Source: Spartinivicinus marinus | GTDB lineage: Bacteria > Pseudomonadota > Gammaproteobacteria > Pseudomonadales > Zooshikellaceae | Assembly: GCF_026309355.1 (NCBI RefSeq) | Contig: NZ_JAPJZK010000001.1 | Location: 2,562,501 to 2,626,500, forward strand | Reading direction: 5' to 3' | DNA: 64,000 bases | In this document: positions 25,339 through 37,981 of the stretch, one piece after another | How the letters are laid out: each line of letters begins with the position of its first letter | How positions within the stretch are numbered: position 1 is the first letter of the stretch | Translations under genes and position numbers: made by a program | Notes under the pieces: generated by a model | What the model saw: the letters and a program-made list of their open reading frames with translations, nothing else | Databases searched by the model: none | Told to the model about the DNA's origin: nothing

Positions 25339-26442
25339 ATGAAATTTACTATTACCCGGGAAGCTTTACTTAGGCCTTTACAAATAGTAGCTGGTGTAGT
25401 GGAGCGAAAACATACGTTTCCGGTTTTGTCTAATGTGTTGTTAGTAGTTGAAGACAATCAGTTATCGCTAACAGGAACTGACTTGGAAGTAGAATTCATT
25501 GGTCGGGTTCCACTTGAGTCATCTGCTCAACCAGGAGAGATCACTGTTCCTGCTCGAAAGCTTATGGATATTTGTAAGTCATTACCTGATGAAGCGGAAA
25601 TTGAAGTTAAACAAGACGATCAGCGAGTTTTGGTTCGTGCTGGTCGTAGCCGTTTCACCTTATCATCATTACCTGCCACTGAGTTTCCTAATATAGAAGA
25701 AGGTGAAAGTGCACATTCTTTTTCTGTTTCTCAGGCAAAACTTCGTCGCTTAATTGATCGAACTGCATTTGCCATGGCACAACAGGATGTTCGTTATTAT
25801 TTAAATGGTATGCTATTAGAGTTACGTCCAGGTGAATTACGTGGTGTAGCTACTGATGGTCATCGTTTGGCAATGTGTACAGTCGAGGCTGATATTAATA
25901 ATGCTGATTTACACCAAGTAATTGTGCCACGTAAAGGTATCTTGGAAATGGCGCGTTTACTGACAGGTGGTGATGAGCCAGTTAACATAGTCTTAAGTAA
26001 TAATCATATTCGTGCTCATACGGGTGACTTTTCATTTACTTCAAAATTAGTGGATGGCAAGTTTCCTGATTATCAACGTGTTCTTCCTAAGGGTGGGGAC
26101 AAAATTTTAGTTGGCGAGCGTCAAGTACTGCGTCAGTCTTTAAACCGTGCTGCAATTTTATCTAATGAAAAATACCGTGGTGTTCGGTTGTTGATGGACA
26201 ATAATGCGTTGACGATTATTGCCAATAACCCAGATCAAGAAGAAGCTGAAGAGCATGTTAATGTTCAATATGATTCAGAACATCTGGAAATTGGTTTTAA
26301 TGTTGGCTATTTACTTGATGTGTTATCAGTTTTATCTGGTGATCAAGTAAAACTGACATTGTCTGACTCCAATAGCAGTGTACTACTGGAAGAGCTTGAA
26401 GATGGAGATTCTACATTTGTAGTAATGCCTATGCGGATGTAA
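25339..26442 (+). CDS. dnaN: DNA polymerase III beta subunit (sliding clamp)
   Basis: 367 aa. It forms a ring dimer that tethers DNA polymerase III. The chosen start is the second ATG (25339), giving the conserved MKFTITREALLRPLQIV with GAGAAGGA four bases upstream; the frame also opens at TTG 25321 and ATG 25336. Three clamp domains follow, ending in the conserved PMRM, part of the partner-binding pocket. It lies 51 bases after dnaA. Confidence 0.98.
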   Translation: MKFTITREALLRPLQIVAGVVERKHTFPVLSNVLLVVEDNQLSLTGTDLEVEFIGRVPLESSAQPGEITVPARKLMDICKSLPDEAEIEVKQDDQRVLVRAGRSRFTLSSLPATEFPNIEEGESAHSFSVSQAKLRRLIDRTAFAMAQQDVRYYLNGMLLELRPGELRGVATDGHRLAMCTVEADINNADLHQVIVPRKGILEMARLLTGGDEPVNIVLSNNHIRAHTGDFSFTSKLVDGKFPDYQRVLPKGGDKILVGERQVLRQSLNRAAILSNEKYRGVRLLMDNNALTIIANNPDQEEAEEHVNVQYDSEHLEIGFNVGYLLDVLSVLSGDQVKLTLSDSNSSVLLEELEDGDSTFVVMPMRM

Positions 26443-26465
26443 TGGGTTTGTATTGATAATACTGC

Positions 26466-30013
<3,548 letters not shown>

Positions 30014-30040
30014 ATAAAAATAATTCTTTAATTAAAAACA

Positions 30041-30072
30041 AAAAATGGAGCTAATCAAAGCTCCATTTTTTT
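30041..30072 (+). terminator. Strong rho-independent terminator after gyrB
   Basis: A 12-bp perfect stem (AAAAATGGAGCT at 30041-30052 with AGCTCCATTTTT at 30059-30070) has a six-base loop and runs into TTT. It ends the dnaA-dnaN-recF-gyrB unit 28 bases after the gyrB stop. The rest of the gap to 30330 is A+T-rich and shows no gene. Confidence 0.9.
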
Positions 30073-30330
30073 GCAGCTTAAAAAATATTAAGAAATCCTA
30101 ATTTTCCTTCTATACTTACATATTAATCTTGTCTTTAGTTTTTTCACTAATGAACAACAGTCTTCTAAAGAACCCTGCTCAAATCAACTCATCGCCATTT
30201 AAAATAAAGAAAATTACGACTACATTTGGAGTATAGTAGTTTTGTTTTAAATTAATATGCTGTTTAAAATTATAGTATTTTTATATTACACAAAAACAAC
30301 AACAGCCTCTGGGTAGATAGGGCAAATCAA

Positions 30331-31611
30331 ATGTTAAAATTTATTATTGTATTAGTTGTAATAATTGCTGTAGGGGTTGGAGGCGCGCAGTTTTACATAA
30401 CATATAAAGTTGACAAGTTTTTAGAGCAAATGAGTAGCTATGCCGCAATGACAGGGGCTGACTTTTCCTATAAAGATGTTCAGACAACCTATGATGGCGC
30501 TGTGGAAGTTAAGGGTGTCAGCATAGACTTTCCAATACCTAAAGAAAATGAAAAGTTTAGCTCAACAACTGATTTGGTAAGAGTTAAGTTTCCCTCTTTG
30601 TTAGATATTATCCAGCTTGGCTATAAAAATATGAAAGAGCTACCTGCAAGTGTGCAACTACAGGTAGAGGGTACTCGCTCATCACCTCTGGATAACGATT
30701 TACTTAATAGACAGTTGACACCCAATGCAGCGTACAAGTATCCATTTTATATGAAAGCAACAGAAATGGGGCTTGATGAAATTGTTGCAGATTTTTCAGT
30801 GGGCTATTTGCATGATGCATTTACGGCAGGAGTAAATTTTGATATTGACTATAACGTACGAGGGCTAGGTAGTTATAATATAAACTTGAAAGTAAAAAAT
30901 ATTAGCTCTTTAGAACCTAGAGCTTTAATGATGCAAGATCCACAGCTGCAATTGCTTACATTTAATTATAATGACGAAACGTATAATAAATTATGGGTAA
31001 AAAATTGCCAGGAAAAAAATAAAATAACTGCTGATCAGTGTATATCGGATGAGCTTGATCGGTTTAATAAAAGGCTTTCCAGAGACTTCCAATTAAGTTT
31101 TTCAGATAAGTTTGAATCTGAAATGACAAAATATATGAAAAACTCTGGCTCAGTAAAAATAAGCATAGACTTAAGTGAGGGTTCGAAGTCATTAATGCAA
31201 GCTATGGAGTTGGCTGAAGATCCGTTAGAGTTACTTGTCTATCAAAATGTTATTCTTTCAATTAATGGAGAATATATACAGCCGATTTTTAAACCATTAA
31301 GTGAGGAAGAGATTGCTGAATCAAAAGAAGCTATAAAACAAGCTATAAAGCAATCTGACAAACCAATAAAGAAAAAGGAAAGGAAAAAAATAGTATTAAA
31401 AGTTTATGATGACTATAAGCAATATATTGGTAAGAAAGTATTATTAATAACAGATAAAAGAAAGCAGTATGTTGGTACTGTTTTAGATGTAAAACCTGAA
31501 GGTATAAAAATTAAAGTTCGGTTAGAGAAAGGAGATACATTTACTTACCGCTTATCTTATGATCGGATTAAATATGCGGAGGTGTATCAAGCAGAGCCCC
31601 TTTATCGTTAA
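30331..31611 (+). CDS. Membrane-anchored periplasmic protein of unknown function
   Basis: 426 aa. Residues 1-22 form one N-terminal membrane helix, so the rest is probably periplasmic. The N-terminal part (about 30-200) reads as alternating strands, with YAAMTGADFSYKDVQTTYDGAVEVKGVSI, and resembles AsmA/DUF945-type anchored beta proteins in layout only. Residues 325-360 are a Lys/Glu-rich helix. Residues 370-426 form a small SH3/KOW-like domain (IGKKVLLITDKRKQYVGTVLDVKPEGIKIKV). I do not recognise the family. It is convergent with the 551-aa exported protein. Confidence 0.75.
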   Translation: MLKFIIVLVVIIAVGVGGAQFYITYKVDKFLEQMSSYAAMTGADFSYKDVQTTYDGAVEVKGVSIDFPIPKENEKFSSTTDLVRVKFPSLLDIIQLGYKNMKELPASVQLQVEGTRSSPLDNDLLNRQLTPNAAYKYPFYMKATEMGLDEIVADFSVGYLHDAFTAGVNFDIDYNVRGLGSYNINLKVKNISSLEPRALMMQDPQLQLLTFNYNDETYNKLWVKNCQEKNKITADQCISDELDRFNKRLSRDFQLSFSDKFESEMTKYMKNSGSVKISIDLSEGSKSLMQAMELAEDPLELLVYQNVILSINGEYIQPIFKPLSEEEIAESKEAIKQAIKQSDKPIKKKERKKIVLKVYDDYKQYIGKKVLLITDKRKQYVGTVLDVKPEGIKIKVRLEKGDTFTYRLSYDRIKYAEVYQAEPLYR

Positions 31612-31653
31612 CTAAATTGAAATAAAACAAAGAAGATATCCAGAAAACTATTT

Positions 31654-31835
31654 CCCCCTTTGTAAAAGGGGGGAGGCCACCTACTGCAGAGATAAGGGAT
31701 CCTGTTACATAACTAACTCCCTCTTTTAGAAAGAGGCGGTTGGAAAAGAATGTTCTGTTATTCCATATCGAACACAAAATTTATTCTCTGCCCCCTTTTC
31801 TGAGGTTGTCAGAAAAGGGTATTAGGAGGGGGTTT
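31654..31835. repeat. Hairpin-rich intergenic element
   Basis: The 223-base gap has three hairpins: CCCCCTTT/AAAGGGGG (31654-31672), CTCTTT/AAAGAG (about 31720-31734) and an 11-bp perfect stem CCCTTTTCTGA/TCAGAAAAGGG (31793-31819). It ends in AGGAGGGGGTTTT. This CCCTTTT/AAAAGGG style is typical of dispersed intergenic repeats. A G-rich tract also occurs at about 33542. It may end transcription of both convergent genes. Confidence 0.55.
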
Positions 31836-33490
31836 TAGTAGAGATACTCTGGTGGTCTCGGTGGATCAATAACAACAGGGGGATCAATAATAGGCGGTCT
31901 TGTTGGTGGATCAATAACAATAGGTGGCCATATTGGTGGCCTGATTATGTTTACATTCATGCATAGCCAATTAACTTCATAATCCTCACATTTTTTATCT
32001 GACTGATGTTTATTTAAACATTGTAAACCTAGCCTAGGAGACAAGCTAAGTCTTTCTTTTAGAAGATAATGGCTCTTTTTGTTCTTAGCTGAACGAGCTT
32101 GAATAGCTATTGGATTTAGGCATTTTTTTGGCCGTTTTTCTACTTCACCAATAAAGTTAGGCTTTTGGTTATTTTTCCAACCGCTCCAATGGTAGCTAAT
32201 CTTTGGTGTTGTTGGGGTAGAAGAGCAGTGTGATGCTGACGATTTCCAATGAAGACTATTGTCAACCTTACCCTTAATACAGTTGATATCTAAAATAGTA
32301 CGATAGTTCGTTATATTTTTATTTGGCACTATTAAATTAAGGTTACCTTTTTTTTGCTGCAAAATTTGTTGAAAGTTAGCTTTAGGAATGAATTGACTAC
32401 TATCATCATTAGCACGAGCTAGAATGTTTCGCTTAGTTCTATTTAAGGCAGTAGTGGTTCTTCTATCAAATTCAAGCTTGGTTTCAGTGAATAATGTTCT
32501 GCCTAGTGCATCTTGTAGTAATGTGGAGTCAGGTAGTAAGCCAGGTTCACCTGGCCTTCCTCTATGTTTAAGCTGAATACCGCATTGATTTATATCATTA
32601 CAGGTAAGCAACTGCTTCATTTTGTTGCGTACTGCTTTTTTAGAGAATAGAGGGTTAATTCCATTTCGTAGGTCTTTAAAAGTAAAGTTGTATAGCTTTA
32701 TCCAATCTACATCCAGATTGAACGTTTTAATGGGCTGAGAGCTAATGGACCAGTCAACAACACCTGTTAAAAGGTGCTGCCAGCCCTCACCGTTGGATAA
32801 CAGACTATTAATATCTGCTTTCCAGCCAGGTAAAGTAACCGCATCAAACGTAATTCTATTATTAGTAGAACCTATTGTTGGCAAATTAGAATTTAAACTA
32901 TAAAGTAAATTAATATTAATATCGTAAACTTGGTCAGTCCCTTTTAAGTGGCAAATTGGTATTGTAACAAAAGGATCAGAGCCACCTTCTACAGGTATTT
33001 TTTCAATTTTACAATCTAAGGTTAATTGACCATTTTCAATATCAAAAGCAGTTGCTATAAAGTTAAGCTCTGCATATTGATATAAAGCAGGAGTAATGCT
33101 TGTATACCCTTGTTCTCTAGCTTCTTTTATTAATTTAACAAGCGAATTTTTATTTTCTAAGGTAGTAAATTGACCACCAAAACCTACCATTTCATCGCCT
33201 AAAAAAGGTTGGCTTTGGCCATATAACGTAACAGCATAAAAACTAGGGATTTGCCATTGAGGTGCTCTAAATGCATGGCTATATTCATTGTTGTTTAATT
33301 TATACGTTTGTTGTGCTATTGCACCATAGCGAGAAATGTATTGTATTTTTTTTGGCTGCTTAGTATCTCTAATAATATGAAATTGATTTAAAACTTCAGC
33401 TGAAAAATTTACAGCACTCATTGTATTCGATGAATTAATAATTAGTGGTATGCTACCTAGTAAAGCCAAATGCTTGAGTCGTTTTTTCAT
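31835..33490 (-). CDS. Exported Cys-conserved protein, paralogue of the 35833-37080 gene, with proline-rich tail
   Basis: 551 aa. The signal peptide (about 1-25, ending near SNTMSA) is followed by NFSAEVLNQF, nearly the same as in the 415-aa paralogue. The two share order and spacing of many residues: GGQFTT/GGSFST, AFDIENG/AIDVGAG, LYSLNS/LYRLNS, AVTLPGW/AVLLPGF, TCNDINQCGI/TCPNEEQCGV, KANFQQIL/KANYQKVL, INCIKG/IGCVTG. This copy has a long extra C-terminus (about 435-551) with repeated PP-I-I/V-D-PP units. Paired cysteines suggest disulfides. The family is not recognised; it is probably periplasmic or on the surface. Confidence 0.8.
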   Translation of the reverse strand: MKKRLKHLALLGSIPLIINSSNTMSAVNFSAEVLNQFHIIRDTKQPKKIQYISRYGAIAQQTYKLNNNEYSHAFRAPQWQIPSFYAVTLYGQSQPFLGDEMVGFGGQFTTLENKNSLVKLIKEAREQGYTSITPALYQYAELNFIATAFDIENGQLTLDCKIEKIPVEGGSDPFVTIPICHLKGTDQVYDININLLYSLNSNLPTIGSTNNRITFDAVTLPGWKADINSLLSNGEGWQHLLTGVVDWSISSQPIKTFNLDVDWIKLYNFTFKDLRNGINPLFSKKAVRNKMKQLLTCNDINQCGIQLKHRGRPGEPGLLPDSTLLQDALGRTLFTETKLEFDRRTTTALNRTKRNILARANDDSSQFIPKANFQQILQQKKGNLNLIVPNKNITNYRTILDINCIKGKVDNSLHWKSSASHCSSTPTTPKISYHWSGWKNNQKPNFIGEVEKRPKKCLNPIAIQARSAKNKKSHYLLKERLSLSPRLGLQCLNKHQSDKKCEDYEVNWLCMNVNIIRPPIWPPIVIDPPTRPPIIDPPVVIDPPRPPEYLY

Positions 33491-33561
33491 ATAAAATGTC
33501 CGTATTAACTATAGACTTGGTGAGCAGAAACCCTTCGCAGAAGGGGGGGGGTACCAATACG

Positions 33562-34740
33562 TTACTTATTTTCATTGCAGTGATTTTTGCCAGATAAATC
33601 AGGACAATTTTCACCTATCCAGTTTACGAATAATTGCCTCATGGGCTTGGGCAGTGCGGGGGCTGCCATTGGCATACCAGGGGAGAGTGCCTGTATTTCT
33701 GTTTCTACTTCTAGAGTTCTGATTTCAAGACGGCGCCAAATTTTCCATGGTGAATTTTTACCTAACCACTGGCTTATTGTTGTTTGGTTGGTCGCATCAA
33801 AATATTGTTTTGCTCGGCCTTCAATTCCGTGGCAATGAACGCACATGCCATCTCGAAAAAAACGATCCCAGATATAACTAATAGCTTTATCATTTAGTTT
33901 CGTAGAATTTTTTAACGGCTTATTTACAATCGTTTTAATTCGTTGGTTAATACGCTGTTTGGCTTTTTGATAAGATTGAGTGAATAATTGTTGTAATCCT
34001 TTAGCTGTAGCTTTATTTACCTTAATAATAGGCATCGTTCTTTTGCTATCAGGTTTTTCCAATAATCCATTAGTAAAATGATAGATCCAATCAGCTGAGA
34101 AAAGGCTTAAGCCTTGTTTATCATAAGGGGCTATAGTGGACTCATGGCAGCTTTTACATTGTTGATTCCAAACCTTTAGTGCTTGCTTAGTATCTGCTGT
34201 AACTGTTGTAAAAGCTGAATCAGGAAAAACCTGGTTATTATTTAATTCGTTGATTACGTTGTTGAATTGTTGCTTAGTTAATTTAGGGTAAGCCAGCATA
34301 GTTGTATATGGTACTTTAAACTTATTTAAGCTAACAGGTTGACGCAAAAAGTCGAAAAACGCTTTAGGGGAAAACCTTGGTATATCATTAACAGAAAAAA
34401 TGAGTTGTTGAGGTGCATTCATATAAGATAAAGGGGAGTGGCTTAGTTGAGACAGGCGGCTTTTACTAACAGGTAAAGCAAATCGTCTTTTATCAAATAG
34501 ACCTTTATGAACATTAATAGCAACATCATTAATTTCCCTATGGCACCCATAACACTGGCTATCACGCCAATGGCCAAAGCCATTTGGAAAAAGTCCATCT
34601 ATCGGCTTTACGCGAGCAGGTGTGTGACAACCGTAGCATTCTTCAACATAGCCAGCAGTTGCTGCTGGCTGTGAATAAGAAACAATAAACAGCAGAAAAA
34701 CAACGAATAAATAAACAGCTCGAAGCTTGTATGCAGTCAT
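33562..34740 (-). CDS. Exported tetra-haem c-type cytochrome
   Basis: 392 aa from the ATG at 34740 (a TTG at 34746 also opens the frame). A signal peptide covers about residues 1-29. Four C-x-x-C-H haem sites are at 35-39 (CYGCH), 63-67 (CYGCH), 195-199 (CKSCH) and 300-304 (CVHCH). The first two are close together, like a di-haem unit, and the others are far apart. Near the C-terminus a Met-rich stretch, PGMPMAAPALPKPM, could give axial ligands. It is flanked on the same strand by unrecognised exported proteins, so it probably passes electrons to or within that complex. Confidence 0.9.
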   Translation of the reverse strand: MTAYKLRAVYLFVVFLLFIVSYSQPAATAGYVEECYGCHTPARVKPIDGLFPNGFGHWRDSQCYGCHREINDVAINVHKGLFDKRRFALPVSKSRLSQLSHSPLSYMNAPQQLIFSVNDIPRFSPKAFFDFLRQPVSLNKFKVPYTTMLAYPKLTKQQFNNVINELNNNQVFPDSAFTTVTADTKQALKVWNQQCKSCHESTIAPYDKQGLSLFSADWIYHFTNGLLEKPDSKRTMPIIKVNKATAKGLQQLFTQSYQKAKQRINQRIKTIVNKPLKNSTKLNDKAISYIWDRFFRDGMCVHCHGIEGRAKQYFDATNQTTISQWLGKNSPWKIWRRLEIRTLEVETEIQALSPGMPMAAPALPKPMRQLFVNWIGENCPDLSGKNHCNENK

Positions 34741-34757
34741 AAACAATACTATAAAAA

Positions 34758-35729
34758 TCAGAAGCTAATACTAAATCTGGTAGTAGTTTGGCCTGCTTGT
34801 AATTCGATTGGTTTTAAGGCTGTTTCCTGGTCTATTTCAACATTAAACTCAACAAGCTTATTTGGAATTGTTACTGGCTCGGTTACTGTTTCTGTTTCTT
34901 CAGTTGTATTTGAATTTACTTCCTCATCAGGCGATGGTTTATCTTGATTGATAACTTGAAGGTTAAAGTTGTTAATAAATAGTTGCCAGTGCTCTTTTGT
35001 TTGCTGATCAGTAGCAGTACTGAATAGGGTAGGGTTATTTATCGCTAACTTTAAAGATGAGTATAGAAAATCTGGCAGTTTTCCGGAGTAGGTTTGTTTC
35101 TCCTCATCAAACGTAAGAATATTATCTTTAGCTAAAATACTGATAATATCTGGTTGAGAAATAGTAATAGGATCTACTTTGCTAGCAATATCTGCATGAA
35201 AATTAACAACCTGGTTACTATTTAAAAACTCAACCAGTTGTTGTTCTGGATGCTCTATGCCACTGTTAGCAAATTGCTCTTTTGGATAAATAATCTTTAG
35301 CTTACATACACTAGGGTAACCACCAATAAAGCTTTCCAACTTATGAACAGTATATAATCTTTCAAGTTCTTGCACTAACGCTTCTGATGGCTCACAAAGT
35401 TTTGCATCTTCAGGTAATAAGTTAATCTTTGCATCAACAACATCATAGTTATTTAAAAAATCATAATAAATTTCATTATTATCTTTTCTTATACTGGGGT
35501 TAAGTGTTACCCAAATAACTTTAGTATTTCTGTTTAATCGAGTTGGTCTAAGTGATTTTTGATAGTAGTTTTGATACCAGATAGGACCTTTATTCAGTTC
35601 TTTAACAGGTACATGAATAATACCATTATCTTGTACCATTCGATCCCAATCTAAATCAGAAAAGTGAATATTTTCCGCATAACTATAGCAAGCTAAGCTA
35701 GCTAAGCCTGCAGCCAGCAATTTTTTCAT
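34758..35729 (-). CDS. Exported protein of unknown function in the cytochrome operon
   Basis: 323 aa. A typical signal peptide, MKKLLAAGLASLACYSYA (1-18), is followed by a mature part rich in aromatic residues (WYQNYYQKSLRP) with two cysteines about 50 residues apart (KLCEPS and PSVCKL). An acidic, threonine-rich linker (about 270-295, EEVNSNTTEETETVTEP) precedes a short C-terminal beta-rich part. No known family is recognised. It is 103 bases behind the paralogue gene and 17 bases before the cytochrome gene, so it is cotranscribed with the latter. Confidence 0.75.
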   Translation of the reverse strand: MKKLLAAGLASLACYSYAENIHFSDLDWDRMVQDNGIIHVPVKELNKGPIWYQNYYQKSLRPTRLNRNTKVIWVTLNPSIRKDNNEIYYDFLNNYDVVDAKINLLPEDAKLCEPSEALVQELERLYTVHKLESFIGGYPSVCKLKIIYPKEQFANSGIEHPEQQLVEFLNSNQVVNFHADIASKVDPITISQPDIISILAKDNILTFDEEKQTYSGKLPDFLYSSLKLAINNPTLFSTATDQQTKEHWQLFINNFNLQVINQDKPSPDEEVNSNTTEETETVTEPVTIPNKLVEFNVEIDQETALKPIELQAGQTTTRFSISF

Positions 35730-35832
35730 AATGAAATCTCCTCCGTGAATAGCAGGACATCAACATAGAAATGTACATGTTGATGCCCATTAAGATTAAA
35801 GCTATAAATGAATAATTAACACGTAAACCGTA

Positions 35833-37080
35833 TTACTGCTGGTTTGCTATATCACGACATGCTGGATCGTCCATATCCCAAGACATTTTTCCACCTAAAG
35901 TACCGGTTACACAGCCTATATTCATAGTAGTTGCTGAGTTTTGAACAGTTCTGCCTGGGTTCCAGTATAAGTAGCGAGTTTCATTCTTTTTCACCAGAAC
36001 TTTTTGGTAATTCGCTTTTAAGGTAAAGACAGAGCTACGGCTTTTCTTTAGTGGATCAATTTGCGACTCTTGGTAAACAGCTACTTCATTGAATAACTCT
36101 GTTTCAAGATCTTTTTGGAACGCTTTGACTGCATCATTAAATGCTGAATCACTTGGAGGTTGATCCTTATATTGACCATCAGAGTGAAGGAACTCTAATT
36201 TAACCCCACATTGCTCTTCGTTAGGGCAAGTTGCTAGATTTTGGAAAAAGGCTTCAATTTCCACATCGACACAAGCAAAGTTATGAATGGACATATAGGT
36301 ATGTGCTTGCTCAAAAATCTGTTTCCACTTAATGCTTGCGCGAGCAACTCTGGTTTTCCGTTCAGTACCAATTTCCCACTCAACGTCCGCGGTGATTAAA
36401 TCGTCCCATTGAGCACCATCATCAAGTTTATCTTGAATTAGTTGATCAAAACCTGGTAGTAAGACTGCTTGGAAAGGAATATTTTGAGAGACTGTGCTTT
36501 TTCCCTGAGGGGCTCTGGAGTTTAGACGATACAACATATCTGTTGGGTAGTAATCTCCATCTAACCCTTTTACTTCACACTCTACAACCGTACCTAAGCC
36601 AGTAATATCTTCGCTATCTTGACAACGAACATCGGCTCTACCTGCACCAACATCAATTGCAGACACCATAAACTTAGCTGCTGCTTTGCTGGCAGGCGCG
36701 GCACGAACAGTTAAGCCATAACTTGATGCTTCATTATTCAAACGCTGAAGGGCTCCCAGGCTACCAGATGTTGAAAATGAACCACCTAAGTTAACAATGG
36801 TTTCTCCCTCAAAAATACCACGAGTGACTTCCCGAGAAGATGCTGCAAAACGTGGGCGAGGAGCTGTTGTATGGGTTGCTTGTAGGGCAATATTACCTAA
36901 TTTAGGCACATACCAGAGAATTTTATTATTATCTGAATCTGCAAATAAATCGAAGTTAGCCAAAACTTCTGCTGAAAAGTTTTGGGTTACTGGCTTATCT
37001 CTAGGATCCATTGGGGTGGCATTTATATTAGTACTGCAAGCAGCTATTGCTGTTGCTAAAACGAGCGCTTTTTTTTGCAT
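35833..37080 (-). CDS. Exported (possibly lipo-) protein, founder paralogue of the cytochrome operon
   Basis: 415 aa from the ATG at 37080, which has GGAG seven bases upstream; another in-frame ATG at 37092 lacks one. The signal peptide MQKKALVLATAIAACSTNINA contains IAAC, a short lipobox-like motif with Cys15, so it may be a lipoprotein. The mature start NFSAEVLANF and the whole chain align with the 551-aa protein, including six matching cysteines (VRCQDS, VECEVKG, ATC-EQC, IGCVTG, PAC). It is the first gene of the leftward group. The function is unknown. Confidence 0.8.
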   Translation of the reverse strand: MQKKALVLATAIAACSTNINATPMDPRDKPVTQNFSAEVLANFDLFADSDNNKILWYVPKLGNIALQATHTTAPRPRFAASSREVTRGIFEGETIVNLGGSFSTSGSLGALQRLNNEASSYGLTVRAAPASKAAAKFMVSAIDVGAGRADVRCQDSEDITGLGTVVECEVKGLDGDYYPTDMLYRLNSRAPQGKSTVSQNIPFQAVLLPGFDQLIQDKLDDGAQWDDLITADVEWEIGTERKTRVARASIKWKQIFEQAHTYMSIHNFACVDVEIEAFFQNLATCPNEEQCGVKLEFLHSDGQYKDQPPSDSAFNDAVKAFQKDLETELFNEVAVYQESQIDPLKKSRSSVFTLKANYQKVLVKKNETRYLYWNPGRTVQNSATTMNIGCVTGTLGGKMSWDMDDPACRDIANQQ

Positions 37081-37321
37081 CCATGACTCCATATTTTTAT
37101 AAGTAATTAAATTATTTTGATGCGCTACTAGTGTTAAAAAATTAACAGATCATTACAATGAGCCAAAAGTCTAAGCTATACCAAGGTATTAGTTTTACTG
37201 TGAGTGATATAAAAAATATAAACAATGAAATTTGGATAAAGCTGAGTTGGTAAACAGTAAAAATGTCCTATAAACTCAGCATGAATGGATTAGTGACTAT
37301 TTAGTTTTATTAGGAAAGCTA

Positions 37322-37885
37322 TTATATATAAGATGTATAAAATGCTCTGATAGACTTTAAATCTTCTTCGGAATTTTCAGTTAAATGAAATGTATACCCT
37401 AACCCAACAACCCTTTTTTTGTGATCAATAAAAGCAAGGCTGATGGGTACATTGGCATTTTTAGCAATATAGTAAAAACCAGTTTTCCATTGTTTTGTTT
37501 TGCTGCGGGTACCTTCAGGGGATATCACTAAAGAGAAGTGGCCACCCGCTTTAAAATAGTTGGTAACCTGCTCTACTAAGCCTGATGACTTGGAACGGTC
37601 GACAGGAATACCACCCAGCCAACGCATGAGTGGCCCCAGTCCCCACTTAAACAATGATTGTTTACCTAACCAGCGTACTCTTACGCCCATTTTCAAAGCC
37701 ATGCCTAGGGTAATAAAAAAGTCCCAATTGGAGGTGTGAGGGGCTGCAACTATTACCGACTGTGTCAGATCAGGCTTGCTTCCTTCAATTGACCATTTAG
37801 CTAGTCTAAACAAAATAGCAGCAATTTTGCCTAAATAGTGACAAAGTTGAGTATGATCGAAAATAGTCTTCTGGTTGATTAACAT
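37322..37885 (-). CDS. Lysophospholipid acyltransferase family protein
   Basis: 187 aa with the glycerolipid acyltransferase pattern: motif I H-x4-D in AAPHTSNWDFF (about 48-58), motif II-like GGIPVDRSK and motif III SPEGTR (about 124-129). Short for PlsC and lacking the N-terminal membrane helix, it is like the small acyltransferases that remodel phospholipids or ornithine lipids. The acyl donor and acceptor are unknown. The ATG is at 37885. Confidence 0.85.
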   Translation of the reverse strand: MLINQKTIFDHTQLCHYLGKIAAILFRLAKWSIEGSKPDLTQSVIVAAPHTSNWDFFITLGMALKMGVRVRWLGKQSLFKWGLGPLMRWLGGIPVDRSKSSGLVEQVTNYFKAGGHFSLVISPEGTRSKTKQWKTGFYYIAKNANVPISLAFIDHKKRVVGLGYTFHLTENSEEDLKSIRAFYTSYI

Positions 37886-37981
37886 GCAATTTGCTTAAAA
37901 TAACTACTGATATACAGCCAGTTTATCATGAACTTATCCATTAGGCTTTGGTTAGCGCTGAAAACTGGGGTTATGTGTTCG

